From Paracoccaceae bacterium (GTDB lineage: Bacteria > Pseudomonadota > Alphaproteobacteria > Rhodobacterales > Rhodobacteraceae): DNA of 64,000 nt. The DNA is taken from the NCBI GenBank assembly GCA_021741245.1, contig JAIOYF010000002.1, forward strand, positions 310,001 to 374,000, read 5' to 3'. A model generated the notes under the pieces. The model did no database searches. It saw only the letters and a program-made list of their open reading frames with translations, and was not told the DNA's origin. The first letter of the stretch is position 1; the number at the start of each line of letters is the position of its first letter. The translations under genes were made by a program, and so were the position numbers. Shown one piece after another: positions 49,318 to 60,193 of the stretch.

Positions 49318-49523
49318 GCAAACTCCCGTCTGGGAAAGATATAGCTGGGTTTTGTCAGAACCCAAAAGCCATATTTCATTCTCAAACCAATACAGGTTGC
49401 GCGTCAAACCCTGCCAAACCCCCTTGCGGCCCCGCAAGAGTCTGGCTATAGACCCCCGCACACCGACGCGGTTCCGCCCGCGTCCTTTTATTTGGGACGC
49501 AAGCGGATCGTGATGGGCAGCGT

Positions 49524-49598
49524 GGGCGGTTAGCTCAGCGGTAGAGCACTACGTTGACATCGTAGTGGCCACTGGTTCGATCCCAGTACCGCCCACCA
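49524..49598 (+). tRNA. tRNA-Val (anticodon GAC)
   Basis: 75-nt cloverleaf: acceptor gggcggt/accgccc, anticodon stem ctacg-ttGACat-cgtag, T-loop ttcgatc, encoded CCA. Confidence 0.95.
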
Positions 49599-49668
49599 TT
49601 CGCCGTTCCCTTCGGGGGGCAAAGGTTTTCAACTGGCGCGAAGACGCGCCGCGACAAGGGAGACAGCC

Positions 49669-49794
49669 ATGAAGGTTGCAAACTCACTCCGTTCGCTGAA
49701 GACGCGTCATCGCGATTGCCAAGTCGTGCGCCGTAAGGGCCGCGTCTATGTGATCAACAAGACGCAAAAACGCTACAAGGCCCGTCAGGGTTGA
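49669..49794 (+). CDS. rpmJ: 50S ribosomal protein L36
   Basis: Not in the ORF track (short). [41 protein letters not shown]. Confidence 0.95.
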   Translation: MKVANSLRSLKTRHRDCQVVRRKGRVYVINKTQKRYKARQG

Positions 49795-49817
49795 GGGCGC
49801 TGTTCAGTGCAGATTAG

Positions 49818-49850
49818 GGCCGCCACGGGAAACCTGGGCGGCCTTTTTCT
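49818..49850 (+). terminator. Rho-independent terminator after rpmJ
   Basis: ggccgccacgggaaacctgggcggccttttt. Confidence 0.75.
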
Positions 49851-49863
49851 TTGGTGAACACCC

Positions 49864-52800
49864 TTATTGCAACCGTCCCAGACTGGATACGGGCACCCAG
49901 CCAAGGGCAGTGCCCTCTTTTGCCACACGGGCAAAGCCATCCTTTTGCTCGATCAAGAACACGCCAAAAAACACGCCGCCCTCGATCCTTTGCAATTCGG
50001 CCCCACCGGGGCCATCAAGCACAGATGTTCCCCCCGCCACCACATGCGTCAGCGTGGCCGGGAATCGTTCCGGCGCATCACCCAAGACCGTCACCTGTGC
50101 GCTCAGCGCGAAATCCGATCCGCGAATCGACATTTGCGGAACCTGACGGAAATTAAAGGCGGCCTGCGAAATCTCGGGCACCATCCGGTCCAGAAAGCCC
50201 GCCAGTTCCGTCACCTCAATCGTCGCATTGCCATTGGCATCACCCTCGCCCAGCGCTTGCAACAGCGCATAGGTCATCACACCGTGGCCCCGATACCCCT
50301 CCAGCGCCGGGGCATCATCGGTCGAGGCGGACAGTATCGTGCGCCCCATCGCGCGGGTCAGCCGCGAAACCGCCGCCGATTGTGCCAGCGCCGAATCAAC
50401 GCTGCGGGTGCCTGTCAGCGACCCGCTTTCGCAGGTGTCATAGATCATGATCGACTTGCGCGCCTTTATGGCGGCCATCCACGCCTGCCACTGATCTTGC
50501 CGCACGCCTTTCTCGCGGATCGGGTCATCGCCCGCAAAGGTGAAATCGGCGGGGATAAAGTGATACTCGCCCTCTACCGTCTTGCCATGACCGGCCAGGA
50601 AAAAGATGAACACATCTTGGGATTTCACCTGCCCTGCCATCTGGGCAAAGGCTGCATCCAGCCCTGTTTTCGTGACCTCGCCGTCCAGCAGCGTCACCAC
50701 ATTCACATCCCTGAACACACCCGCCCCCGCCTTGCCAATCGCGGCAGCAAAGGCGCGGGCATCGGCGGCGGCATATTTCAACGCCAGCCGCCCATCAGCA
50801 TAGTCGTTCACACCGACGCTCAGCACATGCAAGGCAGGCGGCACACTGCTCGCCACCCCATCCCAGCGCAGGGTCAGGCTGCGCGGGGCCGAGGCCAGCA
50901 ATCCCGCCGCGTTATAGGCGATCACCTCGATCAGATTGTCACCGGGTTCCAGCGCAACGCGCGCCTTGGCCACATCGGCCACCTGTTCCTCCAACGCCGC
51001 CAAGCCACGGGCGCCGGCATCTTGCACCTCAACCGTCAATCCATTGACTCGCCATTCGATGCGCCCGACGCCGCCGCCTTCATCCGCGACCTCGACCCCG
51101 ACCTCAATCACCTCATCCGCGGCCAAGCTCCCTTCGGGCGGAAAGCTGAACCTTGTGCGCGGCGCGGGGCCAGAGCCAAGGATGACCGAAAGATCCAGCT
51201 GCGCCGCCGCCGCTGCAACCTTGCCCTCTGGATCACCGGCCAGCTTGGCCGCAACCAGATCAGGGCGGAACAGGGCCTGAAACACCTGATCCACGGCAAA
51301 GGACCGCAGACCATTCGAAACGCTGACCAGTTGCGCCCCCTTTGCACTGGCGGCAAAAAAGCCCTCAGGCGTCAGAACCACCCATTCGCCATTGCGATCC
51401 GCCAGACTCGTGACCAGCAAGGCCCCGCTGCGCAGATCGTAAATCCGCGTTGTTCCCGCAGAATCGCCAAGCCCCGCCAAGCGCCCCTGATCAAAGACCA
51501 GCATGGGCATATAGGGCGGCTGCCCCAGCCGGATCAGCAGCGCCTCCACCTCGGGCGATGGTTTGGGTGCGGTGCCGCCCGAATCGATCAGCATGCCGTC
51601 AAAGCCTGTAATCGTCGCCCCCGGTGCGATGGGAACCGGGGCCAATGTCCGGGCATCCCATTGGGCAAACACGCTGTCGTCAAAGCCATCCGCGATAAAG
51701 ATGCTTTGCCCGTCGGTGCCGATGAATTCTTCCACCCCACCGGCCACGGGGCTGTCAATCCGCGCCTCCAGCCGCCCTTGATCCATATCCCAGATCAAAA
51801 GATGCCCGTCACCATCACTGGAAAACAGCCGCTTTCCATCCGGCAGCACCACCGCCCGCGCCTGCGCCAAGGGTTTGCCAATCACGGCCCGCACCCGGTT
51901 GCTCTGCGTGTCCAGTTGCAAGATATCGCCGCCCTCGCCCCCGACCACGATCAAATCCGGCCCGCCGGGCACAAAGGCCAACCGATCCACCCACAAAAGG
52001 CCCGTCTCCACCCCCTCGGGCGACAGGTCCTCGATACTCAGCTGCCGGGACATCACATTGCGCTGTGTCGCCAGATCCATCACCGCCAATTCGGTCGTCC
52101 ACTCATCGCGTTGACTGCCCGCATAGGCGATGCGGGTGCCATCCTCGTTGATGTCCATGGTCAGCACATCGCGCAGGCTTTCCGGCAGGTTGACCCGCCG
52201 CAGACCGCCAAGATCGGTCAATTCGACATAGGCCAGAAAGACAAAGGTTTCATCGGCCAGTTGCTTTGACTCGGTCCGCAGATTGGCCATCACCCCGGTT
52301 GCCGACAGCGCGATATCGGGGCGTGATTTGTCATTGGTCCAGCCACGCCCCTCTTCGGCCAGCGGATCGCCCGGCCCATCGGGCACATCGCCCAAGATCC
52401 CGCCATCCATCCCCAGATGCACAAGGCCCCCGCGCTGATTGCCCAGCCACAGACTGCCCGAATCGGTCGCAAAACGCGCCACATGGCCCAGGCGCGCATG
52501 GGAAAACAGCATCTTGCCCGTCACCAGATCCCAAACACGAAGCCCGGTTTCCGCGACCGAGGCCAACTTTGTCCCATCGGGCGACAGCACCATGCTTAGA
52601 ACCGCACGATCATGTGCCAAAAAGCGGTGCATGACCAGCCCCGTCACAGCATCCAAAAGCGCGATTTCCCCCCGGTCTGTGCCCGCCGCCACAATCTCGA
52701 CCCCCGGCAGCACGACTGCTTGGGTCACCCCCTCCAACTCCATCTTGCGGATCAGCTTTTTGGAGCGGAAGTCCCACAGCGCCAATTCCCGCTTTTCATA

Positions 52801-53997
52801 TCCGCTCAAGACTGTGACCATCACCGATTGATCCGGCGTCAGGCTGATCGAATGCAGGCTGACAGTATCTTGCGCCGAATAAGAATGTGGAGAGGAGGCG
52901 ACAATTTCAAACCCTCCTCCCCGCGCAGCCAGACCCGCGCCCAACCGTTCCAGCGGCAGGTCAAAGCGCGTGGCCGGATCGGTGGCCTTGGGGGCAATCA
53001 CGCTCCAGCCTTCGCCCTCACGCACGGCAACCACGCCACCGTCATGCCGCCAGAAATCATCAAACTGCGGTTCAATGGCAAAGCGACCGTCGTAGGTGAT
53101 AAAGCCACGCTTGCCGCCGACCACAACACCCGCCAAGCCATCGGAAAAACCAAAGGCTGCCTCAAACTGCGGTGCGATCACCATCACACCGCGCCTGTTG
53201 ATATAACCCCAAAGACCGTTGTCCATTTGCACCGGGGCCAGACCTTCGGTGAAGTCCCGTGCCGCGCGGTAAAGCGGCGGCAATTCCGACGACATGCTCG
53301 CCGCCGCCTGATAGCTCCATAGGTCCCCTGTGCGCACCGCCGCCAACCCTTCGGACATGGCCCGCGCCTCATCCCAGCTTGGCTCCATCCCGCCGGGCTG
53401 GCCGAAGGCGCAGCCAAGATGCACCTTCGCGCCATTCAGCGTCGCCACGACATAGCCCTCCGCAGGCGCGCGCACCTCTGTCACGCCATTTGGCCGCAAC
53501 ACCTTTGCCTGCGGGCCGCGGGTTTCGATCACCGGGGCCCCTTCTGCCGTGCCTGTGAAGCAATCGCCATCATTGCCGACCAGCCGGTCCATCGCCAAGG
53601 GCTGGTCCTGCCATTGCCCGTCGGCCTGCAACACCCACCAAGCGCCCTGCCATTGCGCCGGGGTCAGGGCGCTTGGCGTGCCGATCCCGTCAAACTCATA
53701 GTTCAGGATCAGCCGCCCGGTCAGATCGACCATGCCCCATTTGTCACCCTGCTTGACCGCAAAAAGGCCATCGCCCGCCGCACCCACCGCATCCAGCGAC
53801 GGCGAAACGACCCATTGCCCCGTGACATTCATCAAGCCCCATTGCGCGCCTTGCTGAACCGCAACCACACCCCGATGCGCGGCCCCGGCGGCCGTGAACC
53901 CTTGGCCCAAACGGGTAAAGCTCTCTTGCGCCACAGCCACCGGGGCCAGCAGCACGGATCCAATGATCCAGACAAAGACAGATGAAATCGAACGCAT
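49864..53997 (-). CDS. Exported multidomain caspase-like (peptidase C14) protein with WG and WD40-like repeats
   Basis: Signal peptide MRSISSVFVWIIGSVLLAPVAVAQ; WG-type repeats (WGLMNVTGQWVVSP, WGMVDLTGRLILN, WGYINRRGVMVIAPQFEAA); WD40-like middle; caspase fold LHVLSVGVNDYADG...IFFLAGHGKT...SIMIYDTCESGS. Confidence 0.85.
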   Translation of the reverse strand: MRSISSVFVWIIGSVLLAPVAVAQESFTRLGQGFTAAGAAHRGVVAVQQGAQWGLMNVTGQWVVSPSLDAVGAAGDGLFAVKQGDKWGMVDLTGRLILNYEFDGIGTPSALTPAQWQGAWWVLQADGQWQDQPLAMDRLVGNDGDCFTGTAEGAPVIETRGPQAKVLRPNGVTEVRAPAEGYVVATLNGAKVHLGCAFGQPGGMEPSWDEARAMSEGLAAVRTGDLWSYQAAASMSSELPPLYRAARDFTEGLAPVQMDNGLWGYINRRGVMVIAPQFEAAFGFSDGLAGVVVGGKRGFITYDGRFAIEPQFDDFWRHDGGVVAVREGEGWSVIAPKATDPATRFDLPLERLGAGLAARGGGFEIVASSPHSYSAQDTVSLHSISLTPDQSVMVTVLSGYEKRELALWDFRSKKLIRKMELEGVTQAVVLPGVEIVAAGTDRGEIALLDAVTGLVMHRFLAHDRAVLSMVLSPDGTKLASVAETGLRVWDLVTGKMLFSHARLGHVARFATDSGSLWLGNQRGGLVHLGMDGGILGDVPDGPGDPLAEEGRGWTNDKSRPDIALSATGVMANLRTESKQLADETFVFLAYVELTDLGGLRRVNLPESLRDVLTMDINEDGTRIAYAGSQRDEWTTELAVMDLATQRNVMSRQLSIEDLSPEGVETGLLWVDRLAFVPGGPDLIVVGGEGGDILQLDTQSNRVRAVIGKPLAQARAVVLPDGKRLFSSDGDGHLLIWDMDQGRLEARIDSPVAGGVEEFIGTDGQSIFIADGFDDSVFAQWDARTLAPVPIAPGATITGFDGMLIDSGGTAPKPSPEVEALLIRLGQPPYMPMLVFDQGRLAGLGDSAGTTRIYDLRSGALLVTSLADRNGEWVVLTPEGFFAASAKGAQLVSVSNGLRSFAVDQVFQALFRPDLVAAKLAGDPEGKVAAAAAQLDLSVILGSGPAPRTRFSFPPEGSLAADEVIEVGVEVADEGGGVGRIEWRVNGLTVEVQDAGARGLAALEEQVADVAKARVALEPGDNLIEVIAYNAAGLLASAPRSLTLRWDGVASSVPPALHVLSVGVNDYADGRLALKYAAADARAFAAAIGKAGAGVFRDVNVVTLLDGEVTKTGLDAAFAQMAGQVKSQDVFIFFLAGHGKTVEGEYHFIPADFTFAGDDPIREKGVRQDQWQAWMAAIKARKSIMIYDTCESGSLTGTRSVDSALAQSAAVSRLTRAMGRTILSASTDDAPALEGYRGHGVMTYALLQALGEGDANGNATIEVTELAGFLDRMVPEISQAAFNFRQVPQMSIRGSDFALSAQVTVLGDAPERFPATLTHVVAGGTSVLDGPGGAELQRIEGGVFFGVFLIEQKDGFARVAKEGTALGWVPVSSLGRLQ

Positions 53998-54124
53998 AAG
54001 GGAAATCCTGAAAATCGTGTAACTTTGGCAGGCAAATTTGGGCATGCACGCCTGTCACAATCCTTGCGCAACTCTGGCATCTGCGGCAACTGACAAACAT
54101 CGTCAGCGGCTCGAAGGACAACAG

Positions 54125-54769
54125 ATGCACCCAAATCCCGCCTTTCGCCAAACCCCTGCTGCCCGCAACATCGCCTTTGCCCGCGAGGTTGGCTTTGGCA
54201 TGCTATGCGTGAATGGGCCCGAGGGGCCAATCGCCGCCCATGTGCCGTTTCATCTGTCGCCCGATGCAACGTTGGCCGACCTGCACCTTGCGCGCTCCAA
54301 CCCCATTGCGCGGGCGGGGCTGCCCTTGCCTGCGCTGATCGCGATCCAAGGGCCCGATGCCTATATCTCGCCCGATTGGTATGGCCCACATGAACAGGTG
54401 CCCGATCAGGTGCCAACGTGGAACTACATCGCCGTTCACCTGCGCGGCATCCTGCACCCCCTGCCCGCGCAGGCGTTGGAACCCCATGTCGATGCACTCA
54501 CGGCGGAACATGAGGCGCGGCTTTTGCCAAAGACGCCTTGGACCTCGGCCAAGATGACAGAGGGGGCCATGCCCCGCATGATGCGGATGATCCTGCCCTT
54601 CCGTCTGGAAATCCACGCGATCGAGGGCACGTGGAAACTGAACCAGAACAAGCCCGCCGATGTACGCACCCGCGCCGCCACTGCCCTTTCGTCGCGCAGT
54701 GCCCTGTCTGGACCCGCACGAATCGCGGCGGAAATCAGGGCCGATCTGGCGGCAAACCAGCAAGACTGA
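54125..54769 (+). CDS. PaiB-like FMN-binding negative transcriptional regulator family protein
   Basis: MHPNPAFRQTPAARNIAFAREVGFGML; AYISPDWYGPHEQVPTWNY-like region; TWKLNQNKPADVR. Confidence 0.88.
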   Translation: MHPNPAFRQTPAARNIAFAREVGFGMLCVNGPEGPIAAHVPFHLSPDATLADLHLARSNPIARAGLPLPALIAIQGPDAYISPDWYGPHEQVPDQVPTWNYIAVHLRGILHPLPAQALEPHVDALTAEHEARLLPKTPWTSAKMTEGAMPRMMRMILPFRLEIHAIEGTWKLNQNKPADVRTRAATALSSRSALSGPARIAAEIRADLAANQQD

Positions 54770-54920
54770 CCCCCAAATACAGCGATTCGCCTTTGCCATC
54801 CCCCGCGCCAAACCCACCATTTCCGCGAATCCCCTTTGGATAGGTTTTCAGCGTGCCAAAGGTGGGATGGACAGCCGCGCCCCACATCCCTACGATCCGC
54901 GCGTCAGAAACGGAGGTTCC

Positions 54921-55218
54921 CATGCCCCTTCCTCTCGCACCCCTTGTTCCTCTTGCTCTGCGTATTGGGGCCGTTACAGCCGTCGGATTCGCCCTGCGCC
55001 GCATCATCGCCGCCCGGAGCTTCCCGGGGCGGACCGACCAGCGGGCCGAGGATGCGCTGGATGATCTGGGCGATGGTCTTGCCATGCACAGGCCAAAGGA
55101 TGTCGAAGGGCAAAAGAACGCAGCCCTGCGGGTACGGCGCAAAATCCGTTTTCGTGGAAAGACTTATGAACTTGATGCCGGGGCCATCGGCCGATTGCGT
55201 CTAAAGGAAATCGAATGA
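54921..55218 (+). CDS. Hypothetical protein (~98 aa)
   Basis: MPLPLAPLVPLALRIGAVTAVGFALRRIIAARSFPGRTDQRAEDALDDLGDGLAMHRPKD; 4-bp overlap with the next gene. Confidence 0.65.
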
Positions 55219-55820
55219 AACTCTACCACTCCATCACGTCGCCCTATGTCCGCAAGATCGACGTGCAGATTGCCGAATGTGGCATCACGGGCATTGAGCG
55301 CGTGTCCGCCTCTGGCACCCCCGTTGCCCCCGATGATGCCGTTATCGCCCGCAACCCCTTGGGCAAGATCCCGGCGCTGGAGCGTGAGGATGGCCCAACC
55401 CTTTACGACAGCCGCGTGATCACGCAATTTCTGGATGAGATGTCGGGTGCGGGTCTCTATCCACAAGGCCCTCGCCGCTGGGACACGATGGTGGTCGAGG
55501 CGACCGCCGATGGCATTCTTGATGCAGCCATTCTGATCGTCTACGAAACCCGCGTCCGCCCCGAAGACAAGCGATTCCCCGCTTGGGTTGAGGGTCAATG
55601 GGCCAAGATCGACCGCGCGGTCGAGGTGCTGGAAACCCGCTGGATCGACCATCTGAACGGCCCGTTTGACATGGGCCAGATCGCCGTGGGCTGCGCTTTG
55701 GGCTATCTCGATTTCCGCCACGGATCGCGCAACTGGCGCAAAGGTCGCCCAAAACTCACCGCATGGGAAGCCGCCTTTGCAAAGCGCCCTTCCATGGTCG
55801 CCACTGTCCCGACGGCCTAA
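55215..55820 (+). CDS. Glutathione S-transferase family protein
   Basis: MKLYHSITSPYVRKIDVQIAECGI; NPLGKIPALEREDGPTLYDSRVITQFLDE. Confidence 0.9.
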   Translation: MKLYHSITSPYVRKIDVQIAECGITGIERVSASGTPVAPDDAVIARNPLGKIPALEREDGPTLYDSRVITQFLDEMSGAGLYPQGPRRWDTMVVEATADGILDAAILIVYETRVRPEDKRFPAWVEGQWAKIDRAVEVLETRWIDHLNGPFDMGQIAVGCALGYLDFRHGSRNWRKGRPKLTAWEAAFAKRPSMVATVPTA

Positions 55821-55830
55821 GCGTCGCTGG

Positions 55831-57045
55831 CTAAAATCGGAAACTGACGCCCAGATTAAGGGCGTTGGTGACGATGTTGCTGCGGATCTCACCGCCCGAG
55901 TCCAACTTGGCGCGGTGCCGGGAATAGGTGCCCTTATATTCACCAAACAATGACCATTTGTCGGTCATACGCCACGAGGCCCCCGCCACCACTTGCGCGG
56001 CGGGGCCGGTCACCTGATAGCCAAAGGTATGCGCCTGCCCTATGGGCTGAATGTCCACATGCGGCACCGCCACCCCCAGCCCCGCACCCAGATAGGGGGT
56101 CCAACGGCTTGAATTTGGAAAGCGTCGCCAGACACTTGCCGTCAAAAGGTTCATGCCGTCCGTAAACTCCAACCGGTCATAGCCATAGGCGGCAGGCTGA
56201 TCGGCATAGACCTTGGCATGGTTCACCTCGACCCCAAAGCCCAAGGTGGCCGACCGCCACCACACCGCGCGAAAGCCGTAATAAGGGGGTGCTTCAAAGG
56301 ATTTCCCTTTCCACCCAACCCGTTGCGACCCAAGCAAGGAATGCGTCAAGACGCTGTGCGGCGCGGTTTGAACCCCGGTATAGACCGAAAGCTCCGTTTC
56401 GGCCTGCGCCGCAAAGGGCAGCAAAAGCGCCATGATCATCAGGGCCGAGGCGACCGGCCCCAGATGAAAACGCCCCAATGCCTTCATCCATAAACGCCTC
56501 ATCCAAGCCCCCCCTCTTCGCCGGACTGCGAAAAGCGCGCCCAAAACCCACCTGCGCTGTGGGCTGTCGCGCCGCAAGCTGCGCTCACACAGCCAGCCCA
56601 GCAGGGCACCGGCAAACACCTGCCAGATGTCATGCGCGCCCACCGCAATCCGCGAGGCCCCAACATAGGCGGCCCCCATGATCACAAGGGCCTGCGCGAC
56701 CGGATTGCCCCTGACGCAATCATGCACCAAAGCACTCGCCCCAACAACCGCTGCGGTTGTATGGGCCGAGGGAAAGCCACTGAACCCCCCATAGGGCCGC
56801 GCATTGATCGGACTCTCGCCCAAACTGCGTTTGATCGTATGGGCGGCGATCCATGACAGCCCAAAGCGCAGGGCAAGCTCTGCCCCTTGGCGGCTGGTCA
56901 GCGCGCATCCATAGGCCACCAAGGGCAGTGCAATCTGCAACCTGTCGCCATAGGACCGCACGTCCTTTGGGCAAAAGACGATGGCCACCAGCAGGGCTGC
57001 CATCACCAAATGGACCAAACCGGCCCATCGCAAAAGCTTGGTCAT
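55831..57045 (-). CDS. PAP2-family phosphatase fused in frame to an outer-membrane beta-barrel protein (or two genes sharing one frame)
   Basis: N-half: TM helices with NARPYGGFSGFPSAHTTAAV and SRIAVGAHDIWQVFAG. C-half: internal signal peptide MKALGRFHLGPVASALMIMALLLPFAAQAETELS then beta strands ending NALNLGVSFRF. Confidence 0.8.
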   Translation of the reverse strand: MTKLLRWAGLVHLVMAALLVAIVFCPKDVRSYGDRLQIALPLVAYGCALTSRQGAELALRFGLSWIAAHTIKRSLGESPINARPYGGFSGFPSAHTTAAVVGASALVHDCVRGNPVAQALVIMGAAYVGASRIAVGAHDIWQVFAGALLGWLCERSLRRDSPQRRWVLGALFAVRRRGGAWMRRLWMKALGRFHLGPVASALMIMALLLPFAAQAETELSVYTGVQTAPHSVLTHSLLGSQRVGWKGKSFEAPPYYGFRAVWWRSATLGFGVEVNHAKVYADQPAAYGYDRLEFTDGMNLLTASVWRRFPNSSRWTPYLGAGLGVAVPHVDIQPIGQAHTFGYQVTGPAAQVVAGASWRMTDKWSLFGEYKGTYSRHRAKLDSGGEIRSNIVTNALNLGVSFRF

Positions 57046-57393
57046 TCGCCCCTCGCACCTTTTTCAGATGCGTCAGCGATAGGGCGATAAGGTAACAAAT
57101 TTTCTGAAGAACGGTGAAATCCGCATGATGGCGACGATTTGCCCCGGTGCTTGACCGTTTTTGGGCTATACATCCGCCCCCGAACGGATCTTTCTGCTGC
57201 CAATCTGTGACACTGCCCCGTTTTTGCGTTCATGACCCAGAAAGCGGCATCAAGTATTGGTCCCTGCGCCCGTTTGTCCGCTGGACGCGGGGCGCGTGCT
57301 TGTCTAAAAGACCGCCCGGCAGGGTAATGGGAAACCATTGCCCAACAATGATATGGGTCGCAGGCCCTGCGGCCCCGTAAGGGAGAATGTCTC

Positions 57394-57954
57394 GTGTCCC
57401 ACGCTGAAGAAAACGCAGGTACCCGCAGGGATTTCCTGTACTACGCCACTGCAGGGGCTGGGGCCGTCGCCACCGGTGCCGCTGTATGGCCTCTTGTCAA
57501 CCAAATGAACCCCTCTGCGGATGTTCAGGCGCTTTCGTCGATTTTTGTCGATGTCTCTGCCGTTGACGTGGGCACGCAGCTCACGGTCAAATGGCGCGGC
57601 AAGCCGGTCTTCATTCGCCGCCGTTCGGAAGAGGAAATTGCCTCTGCCCGCGAAACCGCCCTTGGCGATCTGCCAGACCAAAACGCAGAAAACGCCAACA
57701 AGCCCAACGCCGATGCCGCCGACGAAAACCGCACGCTTGATGAAGCTGGCGAATGGTTGGTGATGATGGGTGTCTGCACCCACCTTGGCTGTGTGCCCTT
57801 GGGCGATGGCGCGGGTGAGTTTGGTGGCTGGTTCTGCCCCTGCCACGGCTCGCACTACGACGCCGCTGGCCGCATTCGCAAGGGACCTGCCCCGCGCAAC
57901 CTTCCGGTTCCGGTCGCAGCGTTCGAAGACGAAACCACAATCAAGCTCGGGTAA
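57394..57954 (+). CDS. petA: Ubiquinol-cytochrome c reductase iron-sulfur subunit (Rieske)
   Basis: [54 protein letters not shown]. Confidence 0.97.
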   Translation: MSHAEENAGTRRDFLYYATAGAGAVATGAAVWPLVNQMNPSADVQALSSIFVDVSAVDVGTQLTVKWRGKPVFIRRRSEEEIASARETALGDLPDQNAENANKPNADAADENRTLDEAGEWLVMMGVCTHLGCVPLGDGAGEFGGWFCPCHGSHYDAAGRIRKGPAPRNLPVPVAAFEDETTIKLG

Positions 57955-57963
57955 GGAAACATT

Positions 57964-59301
57964 ATGGCCGGAATTCCGCACGACCATTACGAGCCCAAAT
58001 CGGGCGCTGAAAAATGGCTTGCAAAGCGTTTGCCGATCGTCGGCATGCTTTACGACACCATCATGATCCCCACGCCAAAGAACCTGAACTGGATGTGGAT
58101 CTGGGGCATCATCCTGACATTCTGCCTTGCCTTGCAGATCATCACAGGCATCGTGCTGGTGATGCATTACACGCCGCATGTTGATCTGGCCTTTTCGTCG
58201 GTCGAACATATCATGCGCGACGTGAATGGCGGCTACATGCTGCGCTACTTGCACGCAAACGGCGCCTCGCTGTTCTTCATCGCGGTCTATCTGCACATTT
58301 TCCGCGGCCTCTACTACGGCAGCTACAAAGCCCCGCGTGAGGTCACGTGGATCATCGGCATGGTGATCTATCTGATGATGATGGGCACGGCGTTCATGGG
58401 CTATGTTTTGCCATGGGGTCAGATGTCCTTCTGGGGCGCGACCGTGATCACCGGCCTGTTCGGCGCGATCCCGGGCATCGGCGAATCGATCCAGACATGG
58501 CTTCTGGGCGGACCTGCCGTTGACAACGCCACGCTGAACCGCTTCTTCTCGCTGCACTACCTGCTGCCCTTCGTGATTGCCGCCCTTGTGGCCGTTCACA
58601 TCTGGGCCTTCCACACCACGGGCAACAACAACCCGACCGGTGTCGAAGTGCGCCGCACGTCCAAGGAAGAAGCTGCAAAAGACACCCTGCCGTTCTGGCC
58701 CTATTTCGTGATCAAGGACCTGTTTGCCCTTGCCGTGATCTTGGTGGTGTTCTTTGCCGTTGTCGGTTTCATGCCGAATTACCTTGGCCACCCCGACAAC
58801 TATCTTGAGGCGAATCCGCTTTCCACGCCTGCCCACATCGTTCCGGAATGGTACTTCTTGCCCTTCTACGCCATCCTGCGCGCCTTTGATGGCGACGTCT
58901 GGCTGGTGATCGCGGTGAACTGGCTGACTTTTGGCATCGTCGACGCCAAGTTCTTCGGCGTGCTTGCGATGTTTGGCGCCATTGCCGTCATGGCGCTGGC
59001 CCCTTGGCTGGATACCTCTTCGGTCCGCTCGGGCCGCTACCGCCCGATGTTCAAATGGTGGTTCGCGCTGCTGTGCCTCGACTTCGTGGTGCTGACTTGG
59101 GTCGGGGCTATGCCAACCGAAGGCATCTACCCCTATATCTCGCTCTTGGCGGCAACATACTGGTTCGCGTATTTCCTCGTGATCCTGCCGCTGCTGGGCG
59201 TCATCGAAAAGCCGCTCGCACAGCCTGCAACCATCGAAGAAGACTTCAATGCCCACTACGCCAAGCCTGCAGCCTCGGCTGTGGCGCATCCGGCCGAGTG
59301 A
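57964..59301 (+). CDS. petB: Cytochrome b
   Basis: [61 protein letters not shown]. Confidence 0.97.
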   Translation: MAGIPHDHYEPKSGAEKWLAKRLPIVGMLYDTIMIPTPKNLNWMWIWGIILTFCLALQIITGIVLVMHYTPHVDLAFSSVEHIMRDVNGGYMLRYLHANGASLFFIAVYLHIFRGLYYGSYKAPREVTWIIGMVIYLMMMGTAFMGYVLPWGQMSFWGATVITGLFGAIPGIGESIQTWLLGGPAVDNATLNRFFSLHYLLPFVIAALVAVHIWAFHTTGNNNPTGVEVRRTSKEEAAKDTLPFWPYFVIKDLFALAVILVVFFAVVGFMPNYLGHPDNYLEANPLSTPAHIVPEWYFLPFYAILRAFDGDVWLVIAVNWLTFGIVDAKFFGVLAMFGAIAVMALAPWLDTSSVRSGRYRPMFKWWFALLCLDFVVLTWVGAMPTEGIYPYISLLAATYWFAYFLVILPLLGVIEKPLAQPATIEEDFNAHYAKPAASAVAHPAE

Positions 59302-59319
59302 GAAAAGGACTGACGTGAA

Positions 59320-60168
59320 ATGATCAGGAAAATCGCACTCACCGCTTCTGCACTGGCCCTGTGTGCCGGTGCAGCCTTCGCCGCCACGGCACATTCCGAG
59401 CTTGAGGATATCGCCTTCGCCCACGAAGGCCCCTTCGGCAAGTTTGACCAGATGCAGCTTCAGCGCGGCCTTCAGGTCTTTACCGAAGTCTGCTCTGCCT
59501 GCCACGGGCTCAAGTTCGTTCCCATCCGCACCTTGTCGGATGAGGGCGGGCCTGCAATGCCCGAGGATCAGGTTCGCGCCTATGCCGCTGGCCTGTCGGA
59601 AATCACCGACAAGGAAACCGGCGAGGATCGCCCGCGTCTTGTGACCGACAACTTCCCCATGTCGGGACTTGAAGGCGCACCAGACCTGTCGCTGATGACC
59701 AAGGCCCGCGCCGGTTTCCACGGCCCCTATGGCTCTGGCATCAGCCAGTTGCTCAACGGGATCGGCGGCCCGGAATATCTCTACTCCGTCTTGACGCATT
59801 ACGAAGAAAACCCGGAATGCGCCCCCGATGGGATCGACGGCTACTACTACAACACTGCCTTCCCCAATGGCGGCGTGCCAGATAGCTGCAAGGATGAGCA
59901 TGGCATTTCGACCGTGCCGGGCAGCTGGATCGCCATGCCACCACCGCTGTCGGACGATGTTGTCACCTATGCCGATGGTCACGTCGCAGACGTGCATCAC
60001 ATGGCCGAGGATGTCACCGCCTTCCTGACATGGACGGCAGAGCCAAAGATGATGGCGCGCAAGGAAACCGGCTTCAAGGCTGTTATCTTTCTGATCCTGC
60101 TGTCGACCCTGCTGTATCTGACCAACAAGCGGATCTGGGCTTCGGCCAAGGGCAAAAAGATCGCCTGA
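59320..60168 (+). CDS. petC: Cytochrome c1
   Basis: Signal peptide; [16 protein letters not shown] heme site; C-terminal TM anchor. Confidence 0.96.
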   Translation: MIRKIALTASALALCAGAAFAATAHSELEDIAFAHEGPFGKFDQMQLQRGLQVFTEVCSACHGLKFVPIRTLSDEGGPAMPEDQVRAYAAGLSEITDKETGEDRPRLVTDNFPMSGLEGAPDLSLMTKARAGFHGPYGSGISQLLNGIGGPEYLYSVLTHYEENPECAPDGIDGYYYNTAFPNGGVPDSCKDEHGISTVPGSWIAMPPPLSDDVVTYADGHVADVHHMAEDVTAFLTWTAEPKMMARKETGFKAVIFLILLSTLLYLTNKRIWASAKGKKIA

Positions 60169-60193
60169 TCTTGGCTGCCTGACCTGACTTTGA

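Noticed and set aside
49524-49598. tRNA-Val as an attachment site for an integrated element
   Set aside because: No integrase and no duplicated tRNA 3' end seen; followed immediately by rpmJ.
49867-52269. 800-aa plus-strand ORF opposite the caspase-like gene
   Set aside because: Low-complexity antisense translation; the minus strand has the coherent domains.
57304-60000. 898-aa minus-strand ORF across petABC
   Set aside because: Antisense to three unmistakable genes; composition (His/Arg/Gln-rich, no domains) is typical of a high-GC shadow ORF.
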